From assembly GCA_003427395.1 (NCBI GenBank), contig BFEA01000701.1:676984-716878 (forward strand): 39,895 nucleotides of DNA, in the 5' to 3' direction. The notes under the pieces were generated by a model, which had not been told where the DNA came from, did not search any database, and was given only the letters and a program-made list of their open reading frames with translations. The stretch is from Chara braunii. Its lineage: Eukaryota; Streptophyta; Charophyceae; Charales; Characeae. A program made the position numbers and the translations under genes. Within the stretch, counting starts at the first letter, position 1, and every line of letters begins with the position of its first letter. Below, one piece after another: positions 22,598 through 33,350 of the stretch.

Positions 22598-23578
22598 AAC
22601 GCCTCCCTCTCCCTGCGGAAGGTCCAAATCCTCTACCTCCGGAAGGACGCCCGCGGCCTCTCTCGGTGGACTGTCGACCACGCGCTCCTCCCCGGCCCCA
22701 TCCACCACCTGTGCCCTGCGCACCGCTGATGTATGCCGCCTGTGCTGCCGCAGTTGCCGCGGACACGGCCGCTTTATGTCTGCGGACTGCACTGTCAATC
22801 GGCTCGAACTCTGTGTCCGCGTCCTTGTCCTCGGCCCCTGCTGCAGCAATCGTCTGTCGATGCCTCTGAATCGCGTCCAATGCAGCCTGGCTGGTGGCGA
22901 TCTCTGCTGCGAGTCGAGCCTCAACCTCCGTGACGGCGCTGTGTCGTCTAGTCCCACTCCGCATCAGCAACCCCTCCTCGCCGGATGTGTAGTGCTGACC
23001 CTGCTGCATGTCCTCAGCTGTCCCTCGGGCCGGAATCGGTGGTGGGATCAAAACTCTCCTCGTCGCTGATCGAGACAAACCGAGCATGCGGCCTGCCATG
23101 TGAAGACTCGGACGTCCGGAGCCACCCTCGCTGCTGCCCACGACCAGAAACTGAGGTGAGAGACATCCTGCGAAGGCGCCCCTCCCAGCGTCGTAATCCG
23201 CCCTCATCCGGTCAGAGACCCGGCGATGAGCTGCCCATCCGCTGGCAACACCACCTGTGACAGGCGGCGGGGAACCGGCAACGGCCGCACGGGCCGTAGT
23301 CGCGTCGGCGCCGCCCTCCGTGCTCCGTGCGGGTGGCGGACGCATCGATCCGGCAGATCCGCGCCATCACTGCGGCGGCCCGACCCGCCACCAACCGGCC
23401 CGGACTCCCTCCCTCTAATTCCGCTGAGCGACGAACCTGACCATCTAGGGCTATCCACGATGTAGGGCGGGAGCGAATACGCCCCTCCAGGAGGGCGCCT
23501 CTCGTCGCTCCTGCGGCCCGTGTGGGGGAAAGGGTCATGTGAACCGAGTCGCGCCAAATCGTCGGCATCAAAACCAGC
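22598..23578 (-). pseudogene. Possible C-terminal exon of the hAT protein, truncated by the gap
   Basis: Two overlapping minus-strand frames look coding and are probably one exon with a 1-base shift near 23345. The upstream part (about 23578 to 23350) reads as a Gly/Arg/Ser/Pro-rich segment starting with residues AGFDADDLARLG. The downstream part stays open for about 249 codons until the gap. It has a likely coiled coil (EVEARLAAEIATSQ..., then an Ala-rich helix) and ends in an RGG/RG-box tail (WGRGGARGR, GGRGFG). RGG tails often bind nucleic acid. A splice acceptor-like GCGCAG precedes 23578, and an AT-rich 148-nt stretch (23579-23726) could be an intron, but the phases do not match the upstream frame as written. 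Function is inferred from position only. Confidence 0.4.
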
Positions 23579-23721
23579 CTGCGCGAAGGCCTCGGGCCGT
23601 GTGAGGAGAGACGGTTAACGGGGTCCCAAATATTCGTTGGCAATTGCGGTGTGAATTTCATCAAAAAACTTAAAAACAAACGATAATTCGGTGCAAAATT
23701 CGTCGAAAATAACACCCCTGG

Positions 23722-23976
23722 TTAACCACGTGTGAGTGAAAGCACTGACGGGTCCCTCAAGGCCAAAGCCAGCCTACCCTCTCTCTCTCTCTCTCCGCCA
23801 CCGTCGCTGCCGTCGTCACTGCCGTCGTCACCGTGGTCGCCAAAGTCGCCACAGTCGTCGCCGTGGCCGCCGTCGTCGCCGTGGTCGCCGCCGTCGTCGC
23901 CGTCGTCGTCGTGGTCACCGCCTTCGTCGCCGTGGTCGCCGCCTTCGTCGCCATGGTCGTCTCCGTGGTCGGACCC

Positions 23977-24014
<38 letters not shown>

Positions 24015-27000
24015 CGCCACCCTCCCCCCCACCACCCACGGCGACACCATCTCCCTCAACACCCGTGGGGACACCCTGTCAGGCCGCCCCCGCATCAGCC
24101 TCCCCACCAAAACCAACGTCGCCTCCGTCACCGTCGCCCCCCCCTGTCTCCAAGTCCCTGCGTCGGCGTTGCTCCTCCACATACGCGAAACGACCCTCCC
24201 ATCCCGACAAAGTCCGCAGCCGCTCCTCCTCCTCTTTGTTGACTCGGGCATCCCACTCCTCTGTGGTCTCTACATGGCCCCGAACATCAGAATCGTCGAG
24301 GAGCACGTCCGAAAGTGAGGCACCCCCCTGTCTCGGGGCACTGAGATCCCCCAAACCCCCGCCAGAGCCGCCGACGTAGAAGTCGTCGGTGCGCAGCTCG
24401 GACGGCAAGCGGTGGCGCACACCGGCGCAGGATGGAGTCCTCCCCATCTCCGGAATGTCCGCGAGCCCGGTCCCCTCATGGTGCTCGGTCGCTGGTGTGT
24501 GCTGTCTCTCCGCTGCCGATGCCGACCTCGTCCTCGGCCTGGTAGGCTCGGGCGGTCCCGTACTCCGATGATGAGAGGGAGAGAACCGACGATCCCAAAG
24601 GCGCACCTCCTCCTCCTCCTCCGCCCCCTCCGGCTCGCTGTCGCTCCTGACCTCCCAACGTCTGCCCGTCTGCCGAAGGCCTCGGAGTGGCTCCTGCTCC
24701 TCCATGTGCTCGTCGGCACGCGGTCGTCGTCGACGACGACCACCGGAGGGCACATCGTCAGTGATGACGGATATGTGTGGAGTCATGCCGTCAGGTCCTC
24801 CGCCGTACGTGAAATAGACCCGCTTCGCCGTCGCGTCGCCGCTGACGGGAGCGTCGTTATCGTCCGTCCACTCGTTGTCCGACGTGTCGCCATCCGCATC
24901 AGCGTCCGACGTCTGCTCCGGCCACGGCCGCAGCTCCACCGCCCTTTTGCCGAACACATCCTGAACCGGGTCAACTCTGGACGGTCGACAAGCATGGAAA
25001 GCGACGACCTGGCGCTCGATGTCCTACTCGCTAAAACTGCCAGCAGGTCACGCTCCCCACACCTCGGGGTCCGCGTCGCCCTCGTCGTCCTCCTGCCCTC
25101 CCGCGGTCTCCTCCAGACCGGTCCCCATAACCCAGGGCAACACGTAGCCACTACTCTGTTGTGCGCACCCGGCCAATTGGTGGTAATCTCAACCAGCTGT
25201 GCCAAGCTTGTGGCACCTCGCCGTGTTGATGCGCTCGTGCTGCGCCCAGTTCCTCTCCGCAGGAGAGGCGGACGTCCACAAGTGCATCACACGAATGGCG
25301 ATGGTGCGCAACTCAGGGTGATGACGTCCGTGATCATACCACCACTGGGCACAACGCTCAGTCTCGCGGTCCCCCCGACAGTCGTCGGCCTCGGCATCGG
25401 ACAACTGCCGATCTCCCCAATCTCCCCGCCACGAGTGGAAATGCCTGATCTGGTCACGGACTGTCCTGTACAGTCTGCCGACCGGATCGCCGCCAGTCTG
25501 TGTGAGCAGAAATCTGTCGCACTCCTTGACCACATGGGCGTCGTCGGTGGTCGTCTGCAACGACTCATAATATCGGAGGGACCGACGACGAGGGTTGAGG
25601 AGGTGTGCCGCAGCATGTGCGGGCTCGAGCATGTGGAGGTTGCTGACGGCAACCTCCCGCACGCACGGCTCGACCATGTCCGCCGGCACATCCACCCTCC
25701 TCATCAACTCCAGAAGATGTTGACTCCACTCGTAAACGATGGACATCATCATCCCCCTTTTATCCATCCTCCTCAAGAGCTGGTGGATGGGCGACATAAC
25801 GCGGATGGCACAGTCAACGCATCGCCAGAACTCGTCGTCGCGGATCTGCTGCTGAACCCACTGTGCCTGGGAGACAAGCCTGCGGTCCCACGGGATGCGA
25901 GCCCACTCGTCGCCGGGCAGCATGCTCTCTAACGCGTCCCGCCGGCCTTTGAGACAAGCGCCCTGCAATTTAATAAATCGCACTAACGCTCGGGCACAGA
26001 TGATGGTCTCCTTGACCCACGCCACTCGCGTCCCGACGTCTGACAACATCCAGTTGCAGACGTGGGTGGAGCAGGGAAGCCAAGTGATCCTCCTGATGTC
26101 TGCGTCTGGGTTGGTGGCGAATCTGTGGGCCGCCGCCGTATAGTTACTGGTGGAGTCCGTGCAGAAGCCGATCACATCCTTTGCAGGAAAGGACAAGATG
26201 ATGGCCCGCCACCTGCGGTACACGATATCCGCAGTGTCGCGGACAGACCCGTCACATGCGACGGTGGCGTACAGCAGGGCGCCGTTGGCGCCCCCGGCGA
26301 GGAAGTTCACGAGCGGCTTGCCGCTGCGCGACTTCCTCCCGTCCGAGAGGATGGTGGCACCAGTGTGCCGGAAAGCAGAGCGCACCTTGCTCACCATCGA
26401 CGCCACCTTCCCCCTCTGCGAAGGGATCCCGGTGCCCGCTGTGACCCTGTACGAGGGAAACCGGAACTGAACTGTCCGCGACACTCTCTCTGCCGCCCGC
26501 CGAACCCTCTAGAACTCTGGATCTCGGAAGGCGTTGAATGCCAACCCCTTCGCGTAGATCCACTGCAGCCACACGTCATGGAACTCGGCCAACTTCTCCT
26601 TGTCGTACATCTCGTCGATCGTCGTCTGCCGAGCCCTCTTCTCTCTGGCCGTCTCTCGCACCTCGACGTCGCCCTCCCCCACCGGCCTCTTCTCCCTCCT
26701 CGCGCGCTCCAACTCAGGTCGTGGTGCCCTAGGAGCGTGACCCGCTCGACCGACGCCTCTCGACGTCATCACCACCTCCTCCCCTGGCAGGTCAGGGTCT
26801 CCGACTCCCTCGTCAGCCTTCCCCCCTTCCCCAACTCCACCCTCGAGACCCTCCTCCTCATCGAGGGCGTCCTGAACATCGTCCCTCTCTCCCTCGTCCA
26901 TCCGCTGTCGCTGCCCACCCGTAGCCGCTCTCGTGTCTCGTACCCCCTCGTCAACCATCCACCTCTGCACCCGCCGAGCAGTCGCGGGCTTGAATGTGTA

Positions 27001-27297
27001 GACCGTGCCGTTCCATATTTCCGCGAGAACTCTCATCCCCGCAGCCTTGCAGTACTTGGCCTGCGTGAAATGGCATGCGGCCTTCCCCGCATTCCCCTGA
27101 AACAAGTGGGCGCAAAAGTTGCAACGCAACTTTCGGTCCCCATGCATCTTCGCCTGGTTCCCCACATGATGTCCCGCGGTGACGAAGTTCCACACCAAGT
27201 TCCCCTGCCTCAACTTCGCCATCTCCCTCTCAGACTGCGCGATGAACCCCCCACCCGCAGACCCCCCCATACCGCTGGTCCCCGCACCCCCCGTCAT
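23722..27297 (-). pseudogene. hAT transposase (BED finger, DUF659, hAT-C), broken by in-frame stops
   Basis: DNA cut-and-paste transposase of the plant hAT type. Start chosen at ATG 27297, since the open frame upstream runs into GGCC repeats. Codons 36-83 form a BED zinc finger: W36, C59-x2-C62, H76, C83. After an acidic linker comes the catalytic region (26484 to about 25206), which resembles DUF659 (SDG..., CTDSTSNY, WLPCSTHVCNWML, VKETI). It ends with the hAT dimerisation block (WWYDHG...PEL, SPAERNW). Candidate catalytic D, D and E (in SDG, TDS and AER) are all present. SDG is followed by R where family members usually have W. A long acidic tail follows, with an Asp/Glu/Gly/His repeat near 23785-24015. 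The frame is net continuous but holds UAG 26509-26511, UGA 25189-25191, UGA 25048-25050, UAG 25024-25026 and UGA 24079-24081. The UGA at 25189 results from a +1 shift at about 25206, where LAQLVEITTNW continues in the other frame. Probably inactive unless these are assembly errors. Confidence 0.88.
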
Positions 27298-27439
27298 CGT
27301 CCCCTGACTCAAAGCGTCACAGTTGTCGTGTCGTCCGTCGATGTCGTCCTTCCCGGCGCTCCGTCGATGAATGGCCCCGGCGCCGCTGCAGCCTCCGCGG
27401 GCCCAGATGTTGCAGCCCTGCTCGGCCTGGCTGGACCTG

Positions 27440-27555
27440 GCCGTTCTCGGCCCCTTCAGGCCGTTCGAGCACCCAGCCGAGTTCGGCCACGATCGGCCAC
27501 GATCGGCCGCAATAGGCCTCGATCGGCCGCAATCAGCCGAGACCAGCCGCGGCCG
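27440..27555. promoter_or_regulatory. Internal CGATCGGCC repeat cluster upstream of the transposase
   Basis: Several CGATCGGCCRC-like units in tandem, just upstream of the transposase start on the minus strand. It may be a promoter or transposase-binding region; this is inference. Confidence 0.4.
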
Positions 27556-27678
27556 GACACTAAAATTGCCGCGCGCGAAAAAAGACCGCACGGCGATGGT
27601 GCCCGCCGACGACCGCGCGTTGGGCGATGGCAGCGTAGCGGCGGCGACCGCCTGCGATCGTGCGCCGCGGGCCCACGC

Positions 27679-27745
27679 AAAGAAGAAGAAGAAGAAGAAG
27701 AAGAAGAGGGAGAAGATCTCTCTCTCTCTCTCTCTCTCACCAGGT

Positions 27746-27789
<44 letters not shown>

Positions 27790-27796
27790 ACCAGGT

Positions 27797-27855
<59 letters not shown>
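27679..27855. repeat. GAA and CT microsatellites in the transposon 5' region
   Basis: GAA run (27679-27707) followed by CT runs broken twice by CACCAGGTTGT / CACCAGGTAGT. Serine-leucine and Arg-Glu frames here are artefacts. Confidence 0.9.
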
Positions 27856-27909
27856 GAGCGTGCGAGCAGGCAGGGCGGCAGCCTAATGGCAACGACAGCA
27901 ACTGTCGCC

Positions 27910-27941
27910 GTTTCAGATAAATGGCAACATTTATCTGAAAC
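27910..27941. other. Perfect 14-bp hairpin with GCAA loop
   Basis: GTTTCAGATAAATG (27910-27923), loop GCAA, CATTTATCTGAAAC (27928-27941). It lies inside the transposon, upstream of the transposase. Confidence 0.85.
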
Positions 27942-28099
27942 AGCAACAGATTTGCCGTGGCCCGGACCTGGACCCACCGCCCCCCCACACCTAGTGCCCA
28001 CCCAGTGCCCCCACCCAGTGACACTGAAATAGGGCCGAATCGGCTTCCGGTTTTTTTTTCCGCACGGCGCGGAATGTCGGACACGAAAAAAATAAATAT

Positions 28100-28132
28100 G
28101 GGCGTGTAGGGCTGAAAAAGCCCTACATGCCC
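28100..28132. other. 14-bp hairpin next to a T run
   Basis: GGGCGTGTAGGGCT / AGCCCTACATGCCC with loop GAAAA and one G-T wobble, followed by a T run (to about 28150). Inside the transposon near its right end. Confidence 0.8.
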
Positions 28133-28189
28133 CTTTTTTTTTTTTTTTTCGACGTGAAAAAGCGCAAAAAAAAAATGTTGCACCGAACT

Positions 28190-28268
28190 CGGCTGGTCGA
28201 CCAAGGCCGAACCCGGCCGATTTGGCCGTCGGCCGAGGCCGCGGTCGACTAGACCCTCCCGGCCGTGG
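28190..28268. promoter_or_regulatory. Right subterminal GGCCG-rich cluster
   Basis: GGCCGA/CGGCC words repeated (AAGGCCGAAC, CCCGGCCGAT, TTGGCCGTCGGCCGAGG) just inside the right end, mirroring 21269-21345. Confidence 0.45.
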
Positions 28269-28285
28269 TTGGGCGTGCAACATAG

Positions 28286-28293
28286 GCTCAAAC
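28286..28293. repeat. Target-site duplication of the hAT element, right
   Basis: GCTCAAAC, identical to 21247-21254. Confidence 0.85.
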
Positions 28294-31126
28294 CATAGGC
28301 ACCTACTGCCTTTTGAAATTTTGTTATACATTGAGTGAAGTCTAATATGTAGTAATAATTGGCGACACTTTGTTCGTGAACTTGAACAAAATGACGTAAG
28401 TGTTTTTTTTTTTTTTAAATCACGTGAATCATACAAGATGATGATTGCTGATTTGGATAATTTATCCTTCATCCTGCAACCTTTCCCTAGACATACCCCT
28501 ATATACCACTTTCTCGTTCCCATCCACCTTACTATCCCTCTACTCTTTTCCTCTTACTGACTTTAGTACTATTATATTGGTTATTTGGTCCATACACTTT
28601 GAGCCCAAAAACATTCCTACAGATAAAAAATGTAGGAACCTACCGACCACATAAATTTTGTCATGTATAGATTGTGACTTTACATTTTTAGTTATGATTG
28701 ACGGCTTATTAATTTTCGGAGTAATCCAAGTACGGTGATATTCAAGTTAACCTTTACAGCCTCCCCCCCCCTCCCCCGATGCCGCTTTGTCTCCCGATCA
28801 CGAAGTTCAACTTATTAGATTGGTTAGTAGGCTTGTAAACTTTTTTTTACTGCTATATTGATTCCACGTTAAAAAGTATGCGGTTACCAAAGACTATACG
28901 TCGAACGCTCGTCAAACACTTATATTTAAAACGAAAGTTGCAATTGATTGACTACATTTATTCATCATCAACAACTAATCATCACTTTCTAACGTTCACG
29001 CAATCTCGATAGAAACTTCAATATTTACAAATAGTTTGTCTTCGACAACTGATTATATGTGATTTATGTATCTTCCAACACGATATTCCATGTACATGAT
29101 CGTTAAATGTTTCTGCCTCAAACTCAACATGGAGGCTCAAAGGATCACATTTCACTCTTACTTCATGTATCAGAGTTGAAAAATATTTTTTTTAATGCAA
29201 AATGAGTTACAAAAATATAATTCGAGTATTTTTCTTTTCTATGTTGCCTCCATTCATCACACGTTGTCTCCCATTACCTACATTTTAGTGCGATTATTGT
29301 TTTAACATTACTTCATTGTTTTAGTGGTCATGGATATGCATTATATATTTTCGAAATGCAATACCTTACACACAATCATTGAATATCAGTGAAATTGGGG
29401 TAGTGTTCTTTTCATTTAATACATCATAAAGATATTGCATCACGATTGAAGAATATTGTTTTTACACAAAATGGGTAGCAGAAATTTCACCCATATCTGT
29501 TTATTCTCTTTCTTGCGTCAATTCAATAAATATTTTCCTCTCATGTCTTACATTTTGGTCACGATGCAATTATTGTGTAAATATTGTTTTTCTCGTTTCC
29601 GTATGTGATCAATTTCTATTTAAGAAATTATCGACGTTTCTTTCTTTCAACTTACTTGCGTGTTGCTTGCTTGTACGAGATCCCTACTATTATGTGTAAT
29701 TCTTCTTATGTTGCTCTTTGAGCCAACATCGCTTTTGAGAGAATTGTCAGGGGTGATGACTATTGTATCTTTTTTTGGCATCACACATTTCATTCTCTCT
29801 TGCTGATCGAGAGCCAATAAGTAATGTCTTGTTTGTGTATTTCTGTCAACCTTTATGTTTATTTGTTTGTGTTTTTGTCTTTATGTATTTGTTCATACAT
29901 TGGAAGCACAATTACTCCATAAATGTTTCAAAATTTTCGTAACAGTTGGGCGCACATGATCTCTCCTCACATTCCTCCCCACGCTGGCATCCCCAACCTA
30001 CCTCTTTACTAAAGGTGATTAGAGTAGGGGCAACATGCATAACCTTCATAATATCAAGACTTCATATTTGTTAAGGAGTTCTGTATTGGTTTTACAGCTG
30101 TGGTGTAGGTAGTGTAGTAACTAAAGATGAGATTATAGTTCCGTTTTGGCGTGGAGGATGACTTTAGGCTCTGCAAGAATCCGCATCAATAGTTGGGCGG
30201 AGTACTGAGTGTTTAAGGGGGAGGACCTTAACATAACATCATTGAACTGATCGATTCAGGTATTTCACATGTATGTATTTTTGTTAAACCACGGGTACCT
30301 CAAGCTGCTATTTTTCCGACCATGATTTCGCCCTGCACGCCAAGCTTCGCCGAACCAGGAGGGAGGTGGGATCTGATTTGGGATATTAAACGACTGACCC
30401 AGATTCAACACGGAGTTTTCACTCGTGAACCACCCTAGGCTGGGCCTGAAGTTCAGTCAGATATATTCTAGATAGCACATGATATTCCTTTGTTGGAAGC
30501 ACTTCAAGAAAATGTTCCCCATTGCTCACGGGGAGGCACATCATATGCAACCGAGATTGTTTTTTTTTTTTTAGTTGTTCGGGGTGATTGCCTTCAAATA
30601 TATGTGTACAAAGTCGCATGTGCAGATATATATACTCCCCAAAGTGTTTTTCCTTTTCTGGTATCCACTGCAATGCTCCTCGTTCCTTACATTGAGTAAC
30701 TACATCAAATACAACCGATAATTTTCTATTTTTTCTTAACAAGAGAGAAAAGAAATAAGAAACGGAAAATGAGTACGGAATAGGCCACGTGCATAAGTTC
30801 AAATCCAGGATGTAAATAAGTTGTTTCACTACGATGTCTTAAGGTTAAAAAAAAAAAAAAAAAAAAACACTAAAAGACTATTGTCTGCGACTCCAAGGGA
30901 AGTCGTAGCAAAGGCAGCGTATAATATTTTTGTTTTATAAATAACAAAAATAAAAGGTAAAAGGAGTATTGACGTAGTTATAATCAGGAATGTATAATAC
31001 TGTAATGAAGTCCCAATACAATCTTTCAAATTATGGCATGAAAATGCCTTGAGGACGCTCATATTCTTTTCTTTTTATTTTCCTTATTGGTCTGGGCATT
31101 TTGTCCACATGTATCTATCCATGAAT
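28294..31126. other. AT-rich intergenic sequence, no gene seen
   Basis: About 2.8 kb of AT-rich sequence with homopolymer runs (T near 28405, A near 30848). The longest frame (30419-30829, minus) lacks an ATG at its start and any recognisable domain. Confidence 0.6.
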
Positions 31127-31252
31127 GGGGGACCATACATTCCATTTCATAAGTAACGGTCGGCAACATTGCTTCCTTCATAATAATGAGGGTCGCACGC
31201 TACCAAGGACACAATGCTCCCCTGACTTCTGATTTGGGATGTATGGTCCCCC
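31127..31252. mobile_element. Small MITE with about 29-bp inverted ends
   Basis: The left end GGGGGACCATACATTCC and the reverse complement of the right end GGGGGACCATACATCCC agree, and similarity continues for about 29 bp. The element is 126 bp. AAT flanks both ends and could be a 3-bp target duplication as in PIF/Harbinger-like elements; superfamily is uncertain. Confidence 0.65.
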
Positions 31253-31528
31253 AATCAAGGACCGATATATCGAAAAAAAATGTGCGTGATCTGAAAAGTA
31301 CATTTTGTTTTTTTCTTTTTTTATAGGACTAACATGACGATTCCACCTCAAGTGTCATAAATGGGGAAGCATGCACGGCGTAAACGAGGAGGAAGGCTTG
31401 CAGTCCATTTGCCCTTTTTCCTTAAGCCTACCAACTTTTCCCCCTATGGCAGTGCCCAACCTTTCTCGAACCCCGAAAGTCGGGGCGCGTTAACGGCCTC
31501 GACCTTTTTTTTGTCTTTGGTTAGGCGA

Positions 31529-31710
31529 GGTATTGGTGGTTCAAACTATCAGTACATCCTAACGTTGTGCCTGTTAACAAGCCACGATCTTAGGAAGTGT
31601 ACGGGTCACTACAGAAGCGTCAAAATTCATGCAACTAGAGATGTTTCTACTTTTTGTTTTTATTCAGTAGTCAGTTGGGCCAAGTACTGGTGGCTTAAAC
31701 CACCAATATC
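31529..31710. repeat. 182-bp inverted-repeat element
   Basis: GGTATTGGTGGTTCAAAC at the left is an imperfect reverse complement of GCTTAAACCACCAATATC at the right. The right arm also self-pairs (GGTGG/CCACC). No target duplication was found. Probably a degraded MITE. Confidence 0.4.
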
Positions 31711-31744
31711 TTTCCCCTCCTAAACTCAAACAATAATTCAGTGG

Positions 31745-32007
31745 TGTAGCGGTACCCCTGTGGCCCGACAGTGAGGCCGGATAAGAGTCAGGCCGTCGGC
31801 CTAACCCTGGTCCGGCACCAGATTATTCCGGACCGAGACCTAAGCCGATACATCACTTCGACCTAGGCCCAGGTCGGTAGTTTTGGTTCAGTTCATTCTT
31901 TGGTTGTTCGTTCATTCATTCGGCAAAATTGAACCATCACTCAATTGCTGTTTCTCGTCTCTCTCTCTCTCTTGCCCTCCGCACATGCGTCACATTGGTA
32001 TCGGAGC
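31745..32007 (+). mobile_element. Possible LTR end plus primer-binding site
   Basis: TGGTATCGGAGC (31996-32007) matches, with one change, the plant LTR-retrotransposon primer-binding site complementary to initiator-Met tRNA (TGGTATCAGAGC). It follows a CA (31993-31994) by one base, as expected after a 5' LTR. The LTR start is uncertain; TGTAGCGG at 31745 is a guess. No gag, pol or matching 3' LTR is visible. Confidence 0.45.
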
Positions 32008-33276
32008 GGGTTTTGAACTTCTGCTCCCTCCCTCCCTCCCTCCCTCTCTCGATATCGCCTATCTACGGATAACTATCTCCACGTCCATTTTCTCAGCTCC
32101 ATCTGACCGTTTAACGCGACCAGGTACGTTCTTCACCCAAGCTGGTGCTTTTCTCCTCGGCAATCCCCAAGATGGCACTACGCTAGCTCTTGTGGCTCTC
32201 CTACAGGCTGCCGACGCCGACTTGCTGCCGCTCTTGCTCTTGTCAGCCCTTTGCCCGTCGATCCTCCCGCTTGAACACATTGGCGACGTGTCTGGGTGCG
32301 ACGACCTCGACCGTTTGAAAATTGGAGGGTGTTATATGCTGCGCCTGCACACGGGCCCCATTTCAGGGGCTCGACGGTTGCTGAGGGCCCCCCCAGGGCG
32401 CGTGCCCATTGGACACTCGCCTTGGAGGCCCACGACGACCCCTAGGCCGCAAGTACAAGTTTGCGATAACATTTATTTATTTGTTGTCCTATTTTTGTTT
32501 GTTCGGACGTCGTTTCGGACGCTCAGTCCCCAAGGCAAGGCCTTGGACTGGGTACACTAGGAGGCAGGGTCGATAGAGGCCAAAAACACTTTTTCACCCT
32601 GCTGTATCAGCAGCATGGTCTGGACACCCGGGATTGTGCGGCAGTGGTGCGTGGACCGGTGGGCCCAGCGCTATGTATAGTTGGGCCTTGGCTTAGCAGA
32701 GACAGAGTTGGAGTAACTCACTTTTTGGGCGACACGCTCCAGGACCAGCACTGCACGCTTGTTACATACTTCAAGGAGTATGGGCAGAACCAAAGATCAA
32801 CCAATATAGGATGAGCATTTATGCAGCGGAAGTCTGATAACGAACTGACTCACATAGACTGACTCATATAGACTGACCTACATGGCATCACTCCACACAC
32901 ATACAATCAATCATGAGATGGTGGGGTCTGGGTCATTCACAGACGATACCCAGATCCCGTACACACATACACAGATGAAAGGTGGGAGGAGAGACGAAGG
33001 AGGTAGGAGGTAGATCACACCGATAGGTCGCAAGATAGAGTCTGGTAGGTCTCCGAAAATGGTAGTCCAGAATGTCATATAACAAGATCAAAATGTCGAG
33101 GACCAAAGGTCACCAATGTCAGAGATAACCGAGTCCAGATGTAACCGGTGTCCAACTGTGATGCAGCCGAGTATCAACCTCAACAATCTCCAAGTCTCCA
33201 ATCAGGTAAGTACCACAGTCTCGTATCACCGAAATCCAACCCTGATCTCTGTCCAACTGGATAGTCTTCAATCTGT
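32008..33276. other. No gene identified; possible retroelement leader
   Basis: The frame at 31883-32560 crosses the putative LTR and primer-binding site and looks spurious. A 14-bp unit (ACTGACTCACATAG) is repeated three times at 32844-32884. Confidence 0.5.
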
Positions 33277-33350
33277 AGAAGAAGAAGAAGAAGAAGCAGA
33301 AGAAGAAAAAGAAGAAAAAGAAGAAGGAAGAGGAGAGAGAGAGAGAGAGG
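33277..33350. repeat. GAA/GA purine tract
   Basis: GAA triplets to about 33331, then AG dinucleotides. Confidence 0.9.

Larger units (their letters stand above)
21255..28285 (-). mobile_element. 7.0-kb hAT transposon, decayed autonomous copy
   Basis: Flanked by the perfect 8-bp duplication GCTCAAAC. The left end begins CTACGTTAACCC; the right end, reverse-complemented, begins CTATGTTGCACGCCC; both continue into a GGCCG-rich stretch. The 8-bp duplication is diagnostic of hAT elements and agrees with the transposase family inside. Gene order on the minus strand from the right end: GGCC-rich end, hairpins, GA-rich 5' region, BED/DUF659/hAT-C reading frame, acidic tail, a possible last exon, an assembly gap, then the left end. 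Total 7031 bp including 889 N. Confidence 0.85.

Noticed and set aside
21480-23345. Frames spanning the N gap on both strands
   Set aside because: Continuity through 889 N carries no information; only the part right of the gap was considered.
24412-27798. Long plus-strand frames of 506 and 578 codons opposite the transposase
   Set aside because: Antisense shadows in GC-rich coding-like DNA; Pro/Arg-rich with no domains, while the minus strand shows a recognisable family.
28100-28150. Rho-independent terminator (hairpin plus T run)
   Set aside because: The shape fits, but this is a eukaryotic transposon and the transposase is transcribed from the other strand. Kept only as a hairpin.
30419-30829. 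136-codon minus-strand frame
   Set aside because: Starts at GTG, lies in AT-rich DNA and shows no recognisable motif.
31883-32560. 225-codon plus-strand frame
   Set aside because: Runs through the putative LTR end, the primer-binding site and a CCCT repeat; no domain and biased composition.
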